64,000 nucleotides of DNA from Hexactinellida sp. DTS-2022 (lineage: Eukaryota > Porifera > Hexactinellida): positions 2,604,001 through 2,668,000 of the forward strand of contig JAPNXP010000014.1 in NCBI GenBank assembly GCA_028753945.1, written 5' to 3'. This document shows positions 11,073 through 22,192 of this stretch, one piece after another. Under the pieces are notes generated by a model. The model saw nothing but the letters and a program-made list of their open reading frames with translations, searched no databases and was not told where the DNA came from. Made by a program: the position numbers and the translations under genes. Numbering within the stretch: position 1 is the stretch's first letter; every line of letters starts with the position of its first letter.

Positions 11073-12098
11073 TTACGGAGGCTTCGGATGAGTGTTATAT
11101 TGCCAGACATAAATGCATACTGCCGCCGATTGATTAGGTAGCGGAGTAACCCAAGGCTTATCGGTGGAATGGCGCCTAACCTGTTTGATAGGGAGGTGTT
11201 GTCCAATGAGAGAAACCATTGAATTCTGAAAGAATTCGAACCTTGACTGGCAAGTTGATTCAAGGTATATTAGTGTCCAGTCTAAGTTAGAAATGGAATA
11301 TGTTAGAGACTCCTTATCGCGCAGGCTATTCGCCCTCGTGACAAGGGCATTTATTTTTCCCTTCTCAAACTTGAAGGAGAAAGCTGGTTCTAAAATGACT
11401 GCGTTATGGTCGGAATGAGAAGTAGATGCGAGTACAACTGGCTCACAATATAAGGTACTCATATTAGTGAATATCTTGTCAAGTACTGCCCTGCCGCGGA
11501 TTGGCCGTCGGACTACCTGCCTGAGCGGGTAATTCCTCAGGTGGGTGTCGTTAAGTTGGTTAAAATCGCCGATTAGCATAACGCCTGCGTGAGGGTGTTT
11601 TCTAAGGGTGTCATCAACGCCGGCGACAATATGATTATTGGTGATTTAATCGCATGCATTGGGCGGAACGTAAATACCGACAATCAGAATATGTGAGTAT
11701 TGGCGGGGCATACATTTGTCCTCAACCAAGACCCAGAGAGACTCAACTTCATTACACTCCAAATAATCCAGTCTGTCATACGGAATATTTTCTCTAATGT
11801 AGGCTAGCACACCGCCGTCTTTCTTTTCCACTCTGTCCCTCCTCTCACAGGAGTATCCATCGATTGTAGTAATGGATGGAGGGACCGTGTCGGATAGCCA
11901 TGTCTCAGTGACGCCGGCTATATCGACACAGTGGAAATCAAGGAGGTGGATAATTTCTTCTAATTTATTCACCACGCTCCTAGAATTCAAATTCAGGATA
12001 GTGGGAAGATGCCAGTTGGTAGTAGGTATACAGACCAGGTTATTGAGGTTCACTATAAGAAAATGAATTAATACGATTAAGCTTACGCTCAGATACAT
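11073..12098 (-). pseudogene. LINE APE-type endonuclease, decayed
   Basis: Two minus-strand pieces. 11646-12098 holds LNSRSVVNKLEEI, the catalytic glutamate in VTETWLS and the IYVPP strand. 11073-11579 holds GDFNQLND and TSHSDHNAVI, the last two catalytic boxes. The set (N, E, GDFN, SDH) is that of apurinic/apyrimidinic-like endonucleases of LINEs, which nick the target DNA. A stop and frame change separate the pieces. Confidence 0.88.
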
Positions 12099-12260
12099 CA
12101 GTCACGATGACGGGAATAGGTTTCTTCTTCCGTCTGCCTGCTCGCTTCCGTCTGTAGGGGCGGGGCTGGTGTCTCAGGATTCGTCCGGGGTTGAGTGGCG
12201 TATACAAGGGTGTAGAGGCAGTGGCGGAATGAGTCTGTTGGAAAGGGAGAGTAGTAGGGA

Positions 12261-12310
12261 GTAAGGTGGCATAAGGTGGCATAAGGTGGCATAAGGTGGC
12301 GTAAGGGGGC
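12261..12310. repeat. 10-bp tandem repeat
   Basis: Five units of GTAAGGTGGC / ATAAGGTGGC, the last altered to GTAAGGGGGC. It lies in the 5' segment of the LINE, where it yields the repeated MPPYATL peptides in minus-strand frames. Confidence 0.9.
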
Positions 12311-12400
12311 TGGGAGAGCGGTGGCGGAGCACGGAGTAGATAAGTCCTCGCTGAAGTAGTAACATCACAAGGAGCACAAACACCTAGACAATAATAGGGA

Positions 12401-12783
12401 CATCTGGCAGCCAGTTAGGCGCTGATAATTAGCTAGGCTTTACTGTTTAGTTTTTATTGAAGAGTTGTGTAAAGTTTAGTAAAGCCAACTAGACGGACCA
12501 ATAACAAATAAATGATTGGATAATATTTTTCTCTATGGGATCTGTTATATTATATATCAATGTATTTTATGTATTATCTACTTATCATAACACAGTGGAA
12601 ATTTTTAGAGTACTAGATTGAAATACACATTTTCGTCGCAGATACCCACATGTAAAGTTTTATTGACTTGTGGGTTATTTATAGCTAGAAACTGAAGGGA
12701 TTCATCAAAAATTGTATTTGTAAACTCCTAGATGTAGCTCTCGACGATCAATTGAATTCCATTGAAAACAAATGTTTTGGTTG
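12401..12783. other. No recognised feature
   Basis: AT-rich spacer between the LINE and the next MITE. Nothing seen. Confidence 0.4.
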
Positions 12784-12791
12784 GTTAAGAG

Positions 12792-13359
12792 CAGGGGTCG
12801 GCTACCCCCGGCACGCTGCTCTCTATAAACCTGCTCATCGTGACCCCCGATTCTATCATTCAAATCAAATCCAACATCATACACCCTCGCTAGAGGTGTT
12901 CCGAATCAAAAAAATCTGTTCCGATTGTGAATTTGTACGGATTAGTGAAGTAATACGATTTCTATAATCCTCTATAAAATGAGACCCTGATAATCCGAAC
13001 GAAACTAGTCCAAACCTTTTAAATCCAAACTAAACATATAACATAGTATACTACCTAAATACTTCTCTAAGACATTTTTCTTAATTACATTGTAATATTC
13101 ATATTTTTTCCAAATTTGTACGAAAAATAGTTTTTGATCAGCTGTTCGGACTAGCGAGGATAGGATTTGCGAGGGTGTACAATATTTTTATAAATAATAG
13201 TGGTATTATTATTAAGAAAAGTCAATGATATTTAGTCATAATTTTACAATTCTACAATGGAACTTACGAGTATGACCAAAGGATAGTAAATCGCTTGGCC
13301 CGAATAATGCAGTAAATTACTCAATCTGGCCCGCAGGCTGAAAAGGTTTCCGACCCCTG
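12792..13359 (+). mobile_element. Composite hAT MITE, copy 2
   Basis: Ends CAGGGGTCGGCTACC and (other strand) CAGGGGTCGGAAACC, with exact 8-bp TSD GTTAAGAG (12784-12791, 13360-13367). Same family as 594-1793. Carries the pogo-like MITE 12882-13177 at the corresponding site. 568 bp, non-coding. Confidence 0.93.
12882..13177. mobile_element. pogo-like MITE inside the hAT composite
   Basis: Begins CACCCTCGCTAG and ends, on the other strand, CACCCTCGCAAATCC, flanked by TA (12880-12881, 13178-13179). Same family as 21734-22064 and 949-1429. 296 bp. Confidence 0.85.
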
Positions 13360-13367
13360 GTTAAGAG

Positions 13368-13892
13368 TGTTACAATAATAAACTATAATTATTATTCATA
13401 AATATTTAACATGGGAAAGATATTTTAAATAAGTTAGTTAACATTCACTAATAATCAAGTCAACAAAGGTTAAATTCAAATTTCTATATTAAGGATGGAC
13501 TAGTCATCAGTTTATCTTGGCTTCCTTGTTTTAGATATGTCTATTTTATATTAAAAACACTAAAATCCGCCGGAGACTGGACACGCTACTTGCCATTACA
13601 ATGAAGGAGGGGACTAAACATAATTGTATTGTCCCATTCGTATAATTTCCTTTAGCGACATTCCATAATCAATTTATACTCGAATTTAATTATAATATAT
13701 ATTAGATATAATTACACCATGTATCAGAATTACTCTTGCTGACAACCTACCAGTAGTTGTTATTTACAGTCACTAATAATATTTTCCACCTGTACCACAA
13801 GTATACATAGTAGGAATATGCAGGCCACTTTGGATACGTCGTCTAAAGATGGCCCAAGAATTTGGTATAACAAATTATAACCAACTTGATAT
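13368..13892. other. No recognised feature
   Basis: AT-rich sequence. The minus-strand frame at 13760-13954 runs into the Helitron-like repeat and is not a gene. Confidence 0.4.
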
Positions 13893-14267
13893 ACACTATA
13901 TACGAGCCCTTCTTTCTCGGTCGCTTTGCGACAGATCGGTGCTACGTACCTCAAGTTAACGGCCGCTATGCGGCCTTACTCCTCACCCTTTCTGCCATGG
14001 AAAATGGTAGAAAGGGACGTTATAATTTTAATTAATTTGTTTACCTATTTTGTGTAAACAACATCAACAACAAATATTCATATTATGAATTTATAAATGC
14101 GAAATTCGTATTCAGCATACTTGTTTACCTATTATAACATTTGGATGTTAGTCTCTATCTCAGTTATAAATGCGGTTTCTACTCCCCCATCACTTTAATA
14201 CAATCTGGACAAACAAACACACACACACACACAAACACACAACAATCGAGATTTAATAATATAGATT
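13893..14267 (-). mobile_element. Non-autonomous Helitron-like element, copy 1
   Basis: On the minus strand it begins TCTATATTATTAAATCTCG after an A. It ends past the hairpin GTCGC-AAA-GCGAC in GGGCTCG, before a T. The TC start, 3' hairpin and A/T insertion context without TSD fit Helitrons, although the last four bases are not a clean CTRR. Copies at 25315-25682 and, enlarged, 20190-20750. Contains an (AC)n run at 14218-14232. Confidence 0.55.
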
Positions 14268-14349
14268 TAAGATTGGTTTGATAAGGCACACATGAAGTTT
14301 GCAACTTATTTCCATCTTGTGTTTGTGGCACAAATTATTCCTTGGTACG

Positions 14350-14453
14350 AATATTTTTGTAGGTAAAGGTATTGTAGGGGGGGGGGGCGTAATACCCTTA
14401 GAAAATGCAAATTCATCAACCAACATGGGGTTAAAAAGTTTAAGAACCCCTGT
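14350..14453 (-). mobile_element. hAT MITE fragment (CAGGGGTTCTTAAAC family)
   Basis: On the minus strand begins CAGGGGTTCTTAAACTTTTT and matches the first part of 25885-25995, including the AAGGGTATTACGCCCCCC stretch (here a run of about 12 G on the plus strand). The other end and TSD were not found. Confidence 0.6.
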
Positions 14454-14651
14454 TATAGAATATATTTCTTGCAATGCATCTTTTTTATATTGACATATGT
14501 ATAACTTGTGAAACTAGCTTATTATGGAAATTAGTAATTATTTATTATTAGTGAACGACCGAAACCAGTATTTTACCGAAGCCGAATTCGTTATTTCGTC
14601 CACAATTTACAATACAACACATGCTCTTTTTAAAATCATCATAGTTGTATT

Positions 14652-15046
14652 TTACTGTGCCGACTATACTATAGTATAGTGCAGGGTTTTTTTTAAGGTT
14701 GAGACCTTGGTGCAAATCAGCGCGGCCTTGGTGTAACTCAACACTGCATCGGCCGGGGTCGACCCTTAATCATGGTGTAATTCTACACTGCAGAGGCCAC
14801 TGCCGATCCGAATCGTGGTGTAACTCCAAAAAATCTTGGTGCAAATTTTACACCAAGATCGGCCTTAAAAAAAAGCCTGGTATAGTGGCCCAGTTCTAAT
14901 CTTACTGCTTTGGTAAGTTATTACTGTGCCGACTATACTATAGTATAGTGGCCCAGTATTGGTCTTAGTGCTTTGGTATATTATTACTGTGCCGACTATA
15001 CTATAGTATAGTGGCCCAGTATTGGAATCACTGCCTTTATTATTAT
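14652..15046. repeat. 63-bp tandem repeat, three units, first split by a MITE
   Basis: Units start TTACTGTGCCGACTATACTA at 14652, 14921 and 14984. Subtracting the 198-bp MITE and its 8-bp TSD, unit one is also exactly 63 bp. Each unit carries the perfect 18-bp palindrome ACTATACTATAGTATAGT. A short microsatellite, (ATT)n-like, follows. No known repeat recognised. Confidence 0.9.
14682..14879. mobile_element. hAT MITE inserted in the 63-bp tandem array
   Basis: Ends CAGGGTTTTTTTTAAGG and (other strand) CAGGCTTTTTTTTAAGG, with exact 8-bp TSD GTATAGTG (14674-14681, 14880-14887). The interior repeats TTGGTGTAA / TTACACCAA-type motifs. The target lies within the palindrome of the first tandem unit. 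Confidence 0.93.
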
Positions 15047-15761
15047 TATTTTTATCATTTCTCCGTAGATGGTACCCTGCCCTCCCCTTTATACATTAAG
15101 GGCTAAAACTTGGCATGTAGGTGCGGAGTGAACGTCTAATTTGCACCTGGGGTTACGATTTCCGTTCAAAATTTCTTAACACCTATTTAATCTAATTAAA
15201 CCTCATAACATTAAATAATAAATAGTTAGCTTGATAAAATTTGCATATTTGGATAGAGAATTAAATTCTACACCTTTTCACAGTGTACGAATTTTCAAAT
15301 TGGGCTTAGTTTGTGCCACAATTGAGTTGAAAATTTCTTTTGTTTACTCACACTTCAATTTCAGTAAAACTGTTAAATCTAATTCTTTTGTTTCAACTTG
15401 TAGCAATTATATTGATTTAACTTGTTAAATCTTACTCTATTGATTCAACTCGCGATAATTATATTGATTCAACTTATATATTCCAGCTGGCTTCTATTTA
15501 ATTGTAGTATTACTATACAATGGATTAAATAAAATCTAATAATATAAGGAATTTATTGTCTTTACTCAAATCACCGTGGATAACATTGCTAAAATAAATA
15601 ACTAATAATATAATTTATTATCAATACATAATGAATGAATGGCATTAAACTCTAGATGGTTTATGATAGAAACAAACTTCAAACTTATCTACCCTTCCTT
15701 GTGACAACGACCAATTAACAAATGGTTCTTCACACCTTGGGCGTTGATGACTTGGCAAAAA

Positions 15762-15879
15762 AATCCAAAATTGCAGCCTGCGCCGACAGCATATTCCTTT
15801 GGAGGCACTATCAATAAACCACCAACAAAATATAGTGCCACCAAGGAACATGCGTCGGCACAGGCTGCAATTTTGGATT
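15762..15879. repeat. Long imperfect hairpin 1
   Basis: Arms of about 50 bp begin AATCCAAAATTGCAGCCTG and close in the inverse sequence, around a loop of about 20 bases. It could be a small foldback MITE or a structured RNA precursor. No TSD evident. Confidence 0.8.
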
Positions 15880-16663
15880 TTTGTTATTAGTCCGTATCGT
15901 CTCCACAAAACAGAGCATAATTAACTAAGAACTGAAATTTTCAGGACAGGTGTCTCATGGGTTACAGATGTGCACCTGGTATCACGATTTTTATAAAAAA
16001 AATTTTTCCACACATTTTTACACCTGTTTAATGTCTGAAAAGGAACAATAAATAGTGCGCGACTATTCAATTTATATGCATTCGATAGATAATCAAATTC
16101 TACACCTTTTCACAGTACACGAATTTTTAAATTGCGCTTCGTTTGTACCACAATTGAGTTGCTAATTTCCATTGTTTACTAACACTACAGTTCAATTGAA
16201 AGTGTTAAATCAAATTATATTGTTTCAACTTGTGATAATTATGTGTTGAAATATTAATTATTATAATTATTATATATACAAATTAGCAAAATTTCATTTA
16301 TCTCAGAAATGATACAAGATAGAAACAAACTTCCAATTTATCAATTGATCCTTATGCCACGTACACCTCTACAAATGCGTCTTGACACCATGAAGTGATC
16401 ATGACATCATCAAAAAAATGTGTTTTCACAATTTTGTGAATTATATATTTCGAATGGGTTGGTCGGTTTTGGAATTTAGGTGATCACCCAATTCGCACAC
16501 AGAAAATGCTGAGTCATCACTTATTTATATTCTACTGAAACTTGAATATCTTTGAAATGAAGTGAGCTAAAACGAAACTTCCAACTCACTAAGGGTCGTT
16601 GCCTTTTTAACAACTTTCTAAAATAATTTAACACCTTCAAAGTGATGATGACATGGCGAAAAC

Positions 16664-16779
16664 AATCCAAAATTGCAGCTGTGCCGACAGCATGTTCCTT
16701 TGGAGGCACTATCAATAAACACCACCAAAATATAGTGCCACCAAAGGAACATGCGTCGGCACAGCTGCAATTTTGGATT
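16664..16779. repeat. Long imperfect hairpin 2
   Basis: Second copy of the hairpin at 15762, with arms starting AATCCAAAATTGCAGCTG. Differences between copies are partly compensatory (for example GCCTG opposite CAGGC in copy 1 and GCTGTG opposite CACAGC in copy 2), which keeps the stem paired. Confidence 0.8.
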
Positions 16780-17567
16780 TTTTAACATATTTAAGCAAAT
16801 TTTTAATTAATGTATTTTATAAAAGTAGCTTTTTTAATAAATGATATCAACTTTGGGTAATTTTCTCTACAAAACAATGTTTACCGCATTTGCTGGGAGT
16901 AATCTGTTCTTTCATCTGATACGATGTCACCAGCTGTTGAAAATGAACGTTCGATATCAGTGGTGGTTTGTGGCGTAGTAATATTAATTATTGCTTGTTC
17001 AGCGAGTTTTTATTCGTAAATATTTGTTGATTTAGAATAACCCTTCCATAATTCCAATCAATCCTCAGTTACAGTAGCATTTAGATATTTATCAACTTTG
17101 ACTTTTGCATTAATAGAATAATTGAATGGTCCTGGCAAGTACTAGTACATTGACTACTTCATACTGCTATTATTCTCTCGATTAAATTGTGAATGAAATA
17201 TCATGCTCATCAGCTTTAAATTTGTCATCACTTATTGGAGATTTAGAAGATGAATTAACAGATTTCGCTACTTTAGAAATTAAGACAGATCTTGCATGTT
17301 GAAAATTTGATTTATCTTTGAAGAAATATTTGTTAATCGTCGATCAAGTAAACAGGAGAGGTTATAGTGCTCGCAGTTCTCAATCTCTCTAAATCTTCCA
17401 ATCATAGTGCCTTTCACACTGTTTTTCTTTTTAATTATTCCAAGATCTTCAGTTGTTGTTTCTAAACCGCGTATGATTGTAAACACAAAGGGAATAGTTG
17501 AGCTGATTCATCCTTCTTGCGGAGATAACAACTTTTTCCTCTTCAAAGCACTTTGGACATGTAACTA

Positions 17568-17761
17568 CAGTCAGGTCTGCTTATTATGAACAAGATTTCG
17601 TCTGCTTAATATGAAGATTTTTTATTATGAACAAACCCTACGTTCCCAATTTAACAACTTAAATAGAGTTTGTATTAAGTGGAGTACGCTTATTATGAAG
17701 TCTCTCTATTACGAACACAATTTTTGGTACCTTGAATGTTCATAATAAAAGAACCTGACTG
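17568..17761. mobile_element. pogo-like MITE, TTATTATGAAC family, copy 1
   Basis: Ends CAGTCAGGTCTGCTTATTAT and (other strand) CAGTCAGGTTCTTTTATTAT, TA on both sides. 194 bp, the same length as the near-identical copy 47721-47914. Internal copies of CTTAATATGAA repeat the terminal motif. Confidence 0.93.
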
Positions 17762-17900
17762 TATTTTGTCACACAGTGTCCATTAATCAGATGAGAACTA
17801 GATATCTAAATCAATTTATAATAATGTAGCGGCAGTTGCAGGCTTGAGATAGATAGATATTTCGTGCATGTAATATGTACTGTTCCATATCGTAACTATA

Positions 17901-18629
17901 CAGTCGACTCCGCTTAATAGAGCCACATCGGAACCAGGTTGTTTTGATCCGATTAAGCAGAGAAACCGATTACCTTATTATAGGAACCGATTACCTTATT
18001 ATACCTTATTTAATCGGGAGATTAATATTCCTGAAATTTTTTCTAAAATTTATTCGCGTTAATTTCATGTATTTGAAAATGTTCAGCTCCAATTCGCGTT
18101 AATTTCATGGAGCGTTAATTTCCTTGCGTAATTTCATGGCGCGTTAATTTCCTATAATAAGGTAACCGAAAATATTGTAGGCCAAATGTAATTCTGTCCT
18201 ATAAATCCTATGAAATTTTGACCGGATTAAGCTGAGAAACCGATTAACCGGTGGCTCTACCTTATTATAGCAAATTAACGCGTCATGAAATTAACACGAA
18301 GGAAATTAACGCGAATTGGAGCTGAACATTTTCAAATACATGAAATTAACACGAATAAATTTTATAAAAAATTTCAGGATTATTAATCTAATGATTGAAT
18401 TCTATTATTGTACCCAAATAGGCTTCCAATCTACTTGATAGACATGGTATATCCTTTCGAACTAGTTGCACATCTGAAAATATGTAGCTCGGAAGTTTGT
18501 CCATCCATTGTATAATTTTGCTAAATAGCAGGAAATTAAGGTCATGGGAATTAACGCTCCATGAAATTAACGCGTTTTGGAGAAATTCGCGTTAATTTCC
18601 TGAATTAAGATATTAAGCGGAGTCGACTG
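17901..18629. mobile_element. pogo-like element with internal inverted blocks
   Basis: Ends CAGTCGACTCCGCTTAATAG and (other strand) CAGTCGACTCCGCTTAATAT, flanked by TA (17899-17900, 18630-18631). The interior holds about 130 bp at 18005-18172 inverted against 18252-18385, with repeated CGCGTTAATTTC motifs. This is probably a second foldback element inside. Confidence 0.85.
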
Positions 18630-19190
18630 TATTTTGAATGAGAGATATTCTCGTCTCTCTTTCCTACTGTTTGTAGAATTGGGAATATAATATATTGGAT
18701 TGATTTGCATGTGTACATTGCTTTCTACACTTCTAAATTAACGACTCGACACCAGTCATTGAGAATAATTCACTTTTGATGACTAACTGGAGGGAATCAT
18801 TGAGACAAGGACAAGATTTTAGCAAGCAATTAGTCTCATTGAACGCTGCTGTTACATTTCGAGCGTTGGCATAGTTGAATTTTGTTATTTATATCCCATT
18901 TTGAAATAGTATCTTCTATTTTTTTCAATAAATGTTTTGTGCAGTATGGCGTTCATCGATTGAAACACAAGAAATATGAAAATTTTACGATGCCAGTCAC
19001 TGATATAATGAATAATAATTCCTAATAACCATGATGATGGGCTGACCAAGCATCCAATGCGAGAGAAACAACTATTGGATTGTCAACTTCTAACTTATTC
19101 TTTAGTGATTTTCTATCTTGATATAACTTGGATCGAGTATTCTTTGACCCTTTTCACTGTTGAAAACCAAAACTGTTTTCCTCTCTACCC

Positions 19191-20189
19191 AATCAGAAAT
19201 CGTTGCCTCATATAGATTTATTCTCTACCTTTTAGAGTCCTTTTAGAGTCTAAAATCTAGACATTATATTGAAGATTAAATTCTCATTCCTCGATATTTC
19301 TGTAATATTTTTATATTTTGTTCACTTTGAGTCGGAGTTTCTTGAGTCAAATAGATTAGTTCCTTTAATTCAACTGGTTGTTTAGATATTATATGTTTTT
19401 TTATACCCGAAGTACATAGTTTGCTTTTTTTTTTAATCCTCAGATCCTCGAGAAATGTTTACACTACAGAACTTTCAAATAGTTTTTTTAATCAACTGCA
19501 CTCGTTGAAAATAATTGTCAAAGTGAAGAACGAATACTGGACATTTTGCTAATTAAGATTCGAGTACACGCCGTTCATATATGTCTAAGATTCTACTATT
19601 CAAAGCCTCTTATTTGTACTATTCTTTATCAATTGAAAAACTATTTCGACAATGGCATTGCACATCTATGGTTTACCAATTGTTATACTATGTAGATTGT
19701 GTCTGTTATTCTTTATTTGCACACTTGATAAGTATTCTTTGTTTACTACAATTTAGCATGGTTTCTGTGAAGCCACCGATGACGAAATTCAGCAAAAACG
19801 AAACCGAATTTTCGGCTTAAATACTTTCGTCGTACACTATTATTATTATTATTATTAATACTTGCGCGCGCTTCGCTAGCTAGATCGCTTTACGCAGAAC
19901 ACAACCGGCGATTGGTGTGTTGTTTATTAACTTCTAACATTGATTATACTACGATTGCTCGGTCGTTCGCAACGTGTCGCACTCCACACGACAACTTCGC
20001 GGTTTTTGTGGTAATTACACTAGGCATTTCGTGCCTCGCAAAACTATTATTTTTTCAAAATATTAATTGTTCTTTTTGGTATTATCATGATTACGTCACA
20101 TTGTGACAATGAGTATATGTATATTTGTGACATACAAACAAATATATGTATACACACATACACATATAAAAATTAATTGTGTTTTAATG
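19191..20189. other. Unresolved; Helitron-type 3' end near 19860
   Basis: The minus strand at about 19860-19890 reads AGCTAGCGAAGCGCGCGCAAGT, close to the Helitron 3' terminus seen at 26953, followed inward by a GC-rich patch. The remainder, including frames at 19581-19820 and 19912-20106, has no recognisable protein. (ATT)n at about 19840-19857. Confidence 0.4.
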
Positions 20190-20750
20190 GTAACGATCCC
20201 TTCGGTCTCGGTCGCTTTGCGACAGATCGGTGCTACATACCTCAAGTTAGCGGCCGCTGTGCGGCCTTACTCCTCACATTTTCCACCATGGAAATGGTAG
20301 AAAGGGACGTTATGATTTTGATTTTCATTAATTTGTTTACCTATTTGTGTAAACAACAACAACAACAAATACTCATATTAGAATTTTATAAATGCGAAAT
20401 TCGTGTTCAGCACACTTGTTTACTTATAATACCCATTGAAAGCTAACTTCTAGATTGATTTTGAATTTTCATTAAATTGTTTAGCTATTTTGAGTAAACA
20501 ACGACAACAACAACAAATATTCATATTATAAATTTTTAAATGCGAAATTCTTGTTCAGCATACTTGTTTACCTACATTACCCGTTGAAAGCTAACTTCTA
20601 GGTTGATTTTGAATTTTCATTAATTTGTTTACCTATTTTGTGTAAACAACAACAACAAATGTACATATTAGATTTGAAAGTTAGTTTATATCCCAATATT
20701 AATTGCGGTTTCTATTCCCCCATCACTTTAATACAATCCGGACAAACAAA
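20190..20750 (-). mobile_element. Helitron-like element, enlarged by ~148-bp tandem units
   Basis: Shares the GGTCGCTTTGCGACAGATCG hairpin end and the ACTTTAATACAATCCGGAC block with 13893-14267 and 25315-25682. It contains about 2.5-3 tandem units of 143-148 bp starting GATTTTGAATTTTCATTAA (about 20313, 20456, 20604). The 5' terminus is missing: the match stops at ACAAACAAA. Confidence 0.6.
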
Positions 20751-21260
20751 GTATGAGTGTGGAATATATTATATCGTAACTGTAAGCTTTTGGCTCTTAG
20801 AGTTGCTACTCTAAAGTTACATAATGACTGCAGCGCAATAATCAGGAAATTTAATTTTATTAGACACTGTGACGAGGCAACCAGTGACCAAACCTGCAAA
20901 GCAGGATTAGTGACCAAGTGGGGTTCATTTTCAATCCCTCCTTGGTATTCCATGCATCGAATATGCTTTTGGCTGATAACTATAAATACATAATTAATTG
21001 TGAAAGTTTTCCAACCATATACTCGCATATATTCCTGTTAGCAAATGTATAAGATGCTACAAATGTTTCTTCTTTATATTCTTAATAATCGAGAAATTAA
21101 GAAATCCGCAAGAATATTATTGTGTCTCATAAATCATATTAATAGTAAATATTATCATGATTAAGACGGTTTGGAACTTGAACTGAATACGTCCCATCTT
21201 ATAAATATTTTCAACACTGCATATTGCAGGGGTTCACGAACCGACTGAATAAACCCAATT
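20751..21260. other. No recognised feature
   Basis: AT-rich. Frames at 20723-21028 (minus) and 20757-20993 (plus) overlap each other and match nothing I know. Confidence 0.35.
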
Positions 21261-21340
21261 CAGTTTATCACAAATTGACTCCTGCAAATCTCTCTTGACA
21301 CAGTTTATCACAAATTGACACCTGCAAATCTCTCTTGACA
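21261..21340. repeat. 40-bp tandem duplication
   Basis: Two copies of a 40-bp unit starting CAGTTTATCACAAATTGAC, differing at one base. It lies at the edge of the hAT remnant that follows. Confidence 0.92.
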
Positions 21341-21720
21341 CAACGCTCTTGTGCTAGCCATCTTGTTGATAATGGTTGAACAACCTTTGCTTTGCAAACT
21401 TCAGAACTTGTTCCATTGCCAACAGAGCAGATGTTCTTTTAGTGCTGCTACAGAAAAAGCTATAGACTTCCAAGAATTGACAGAACGAAATATACGACCT
21501 TGCAGTTGACAGACACTGACTGCGCTACAAGTTGTAAACAGTGTGCATGACAATGGACATAGTCGAGATAACGATTATACTTTTCCCTGGTAATCGCTTC
21601 CAGACCACTAAATTTTCCGCTCATATTAGATACTCCATCAATCTACAACATAGACAGTTCGCCTGCGTTTCGATGGAGGTGTTGCGCTAGTTGGAGACAG
21701 TAATAAAGCATCTTTTGTTG
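21341..21720 (-). pseudogene. Second hAT transposase remnant (DUF4371/TTF-finger type)
   Basis: The minus strand contains DGVSNMSGKFSGLEAITREK (about 21580-21650), VHCHAHCLQLVAQSV (about 21530-21575) and a later STRWLAQ block (about 21350-21375). In TTF-type hAT transposases these read YDGASNMSGKY, VHCYAHCLNLV and DTRW. This is a different hAT lineage from 16880-19190. Fragmentary, with stops between blocks. Confidence 0.75.
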
Positions 21721-21733
21721 AGAATTCTAAATA

Positions 21734-22064
21734 CACCCTCGCTAATCCGAACAGAGGTGTTCCGATTCAAAAAATTCTGTTCCGATTAGTGAATTCGTTC
21801 TGAATAGTGAAGTGATACATTTTCTTTAGACATCTACAAAATAAGATCTCGATAATCTGAATCAAACTTGTCCAAATCTTTTGAATCCAAACAAAACATT
21901 TAGTATATTACCTAAAATACTTGTCTGAGACTTATTTTAAGTATAATTTCAATGTAATATACAAAAATTTATGATTTTATTACACTTTTATTCGAGAACT
22001 ATTTGGGATCTCCTGTTCAGACTAGCGAGGGTTCGGATTAGCGAGGTTCGGATTAGCGAAGATG
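21734..22064. mobile_element. pogo-like MITE (CACCCTCGCTAATCC family), free copy
   Basis: Starts CACCCTCGCTAATCCGAAC and ends, on the other strand, CATCTTCGCTAATCCGAAC, flanked by TA. Same family as the MITEs embedded in the composite hAT elements at 594 and 12792. Confidence 0.85.
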
Positions 22065-22192
22065 TACTTTAGTACTTTAATTCAGTTAACTGTTAACGTG
22101 TCTAAATTTTCGAACAATAACTGCCATATGACTATGCAATTCTAATTCTTAGTATCAGTTACTAAAATATAATATTCGTGTGTTTGATTGTA

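Larger units (their letters stand above)
9905..12400 (-). mobile_element. Non-LTR retrotransposon (LINE; CR1/L2/Jockey-like)
   Basis: Reading on the minus strand from 12400: a proline/basic-rich 5' segment, an APE-type endonuclease, a reverse transcriptase with a YMDDTTLT motif, and a C-terminal tail with RPVIEYSCPVWH and REKLAKRFF blocks. Order and motifs match the Jockey/CR1/L2 group. Several frame breaks make it dead. No flanking duplication found; the 3' end is set where recognisable protein stops. Confidence 0.85.
15100..16785. repeat. Tandem dimer of an ~830-900-bp repeat with terminal hairpins
   Basis: 15100-15480 and 15950-16260 are diverged direct copies (anchor GTGCACCTGG at about 15142 and 15971; both contain CTACACCTTTTCACAGT). 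Each is followed by a long hairpin (15762-15879, 16664-16779). A third, inverted partial copy lies at about 62620-62880. No conserved protein; minus-strand frames at 15645-15908 and 16521-16715 merely cross the hairpins. Class unknown. Confidence 0.65.
16880..19190 (-). pseudogene. Decayed hAT transposase (ZBED/Ac-like)
   Basis: Minus-strand blocks in family order. NPIVVSLALDAWSAHHHGY contains the first catalytic aspartate (about 19010-19070), followed by LGIIIHYISDWHRKIF. Then come NARNVTAAFNETNCLLKSCP with LQLVIKSELF (about 18775-18860) and GTMIGRFREIENCEHYNLSC (about 17345-17405). The C-terminal dimerisation signature TTDIERSFSTAGDIVSDERT is at about 16900-16965. Frameshifts separate blocks, and two pogo-like MITEs (17568-17761, 17901-18629) interrupt it. 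No BED zinc finger or element termini were found. Confidence 0.85.

Noticed and set aside
15645-15908. 87-codon minus-strand frame
   Set aside because: It is generated by the hairpin at 15762-15879; the same happens at 16521-16715.
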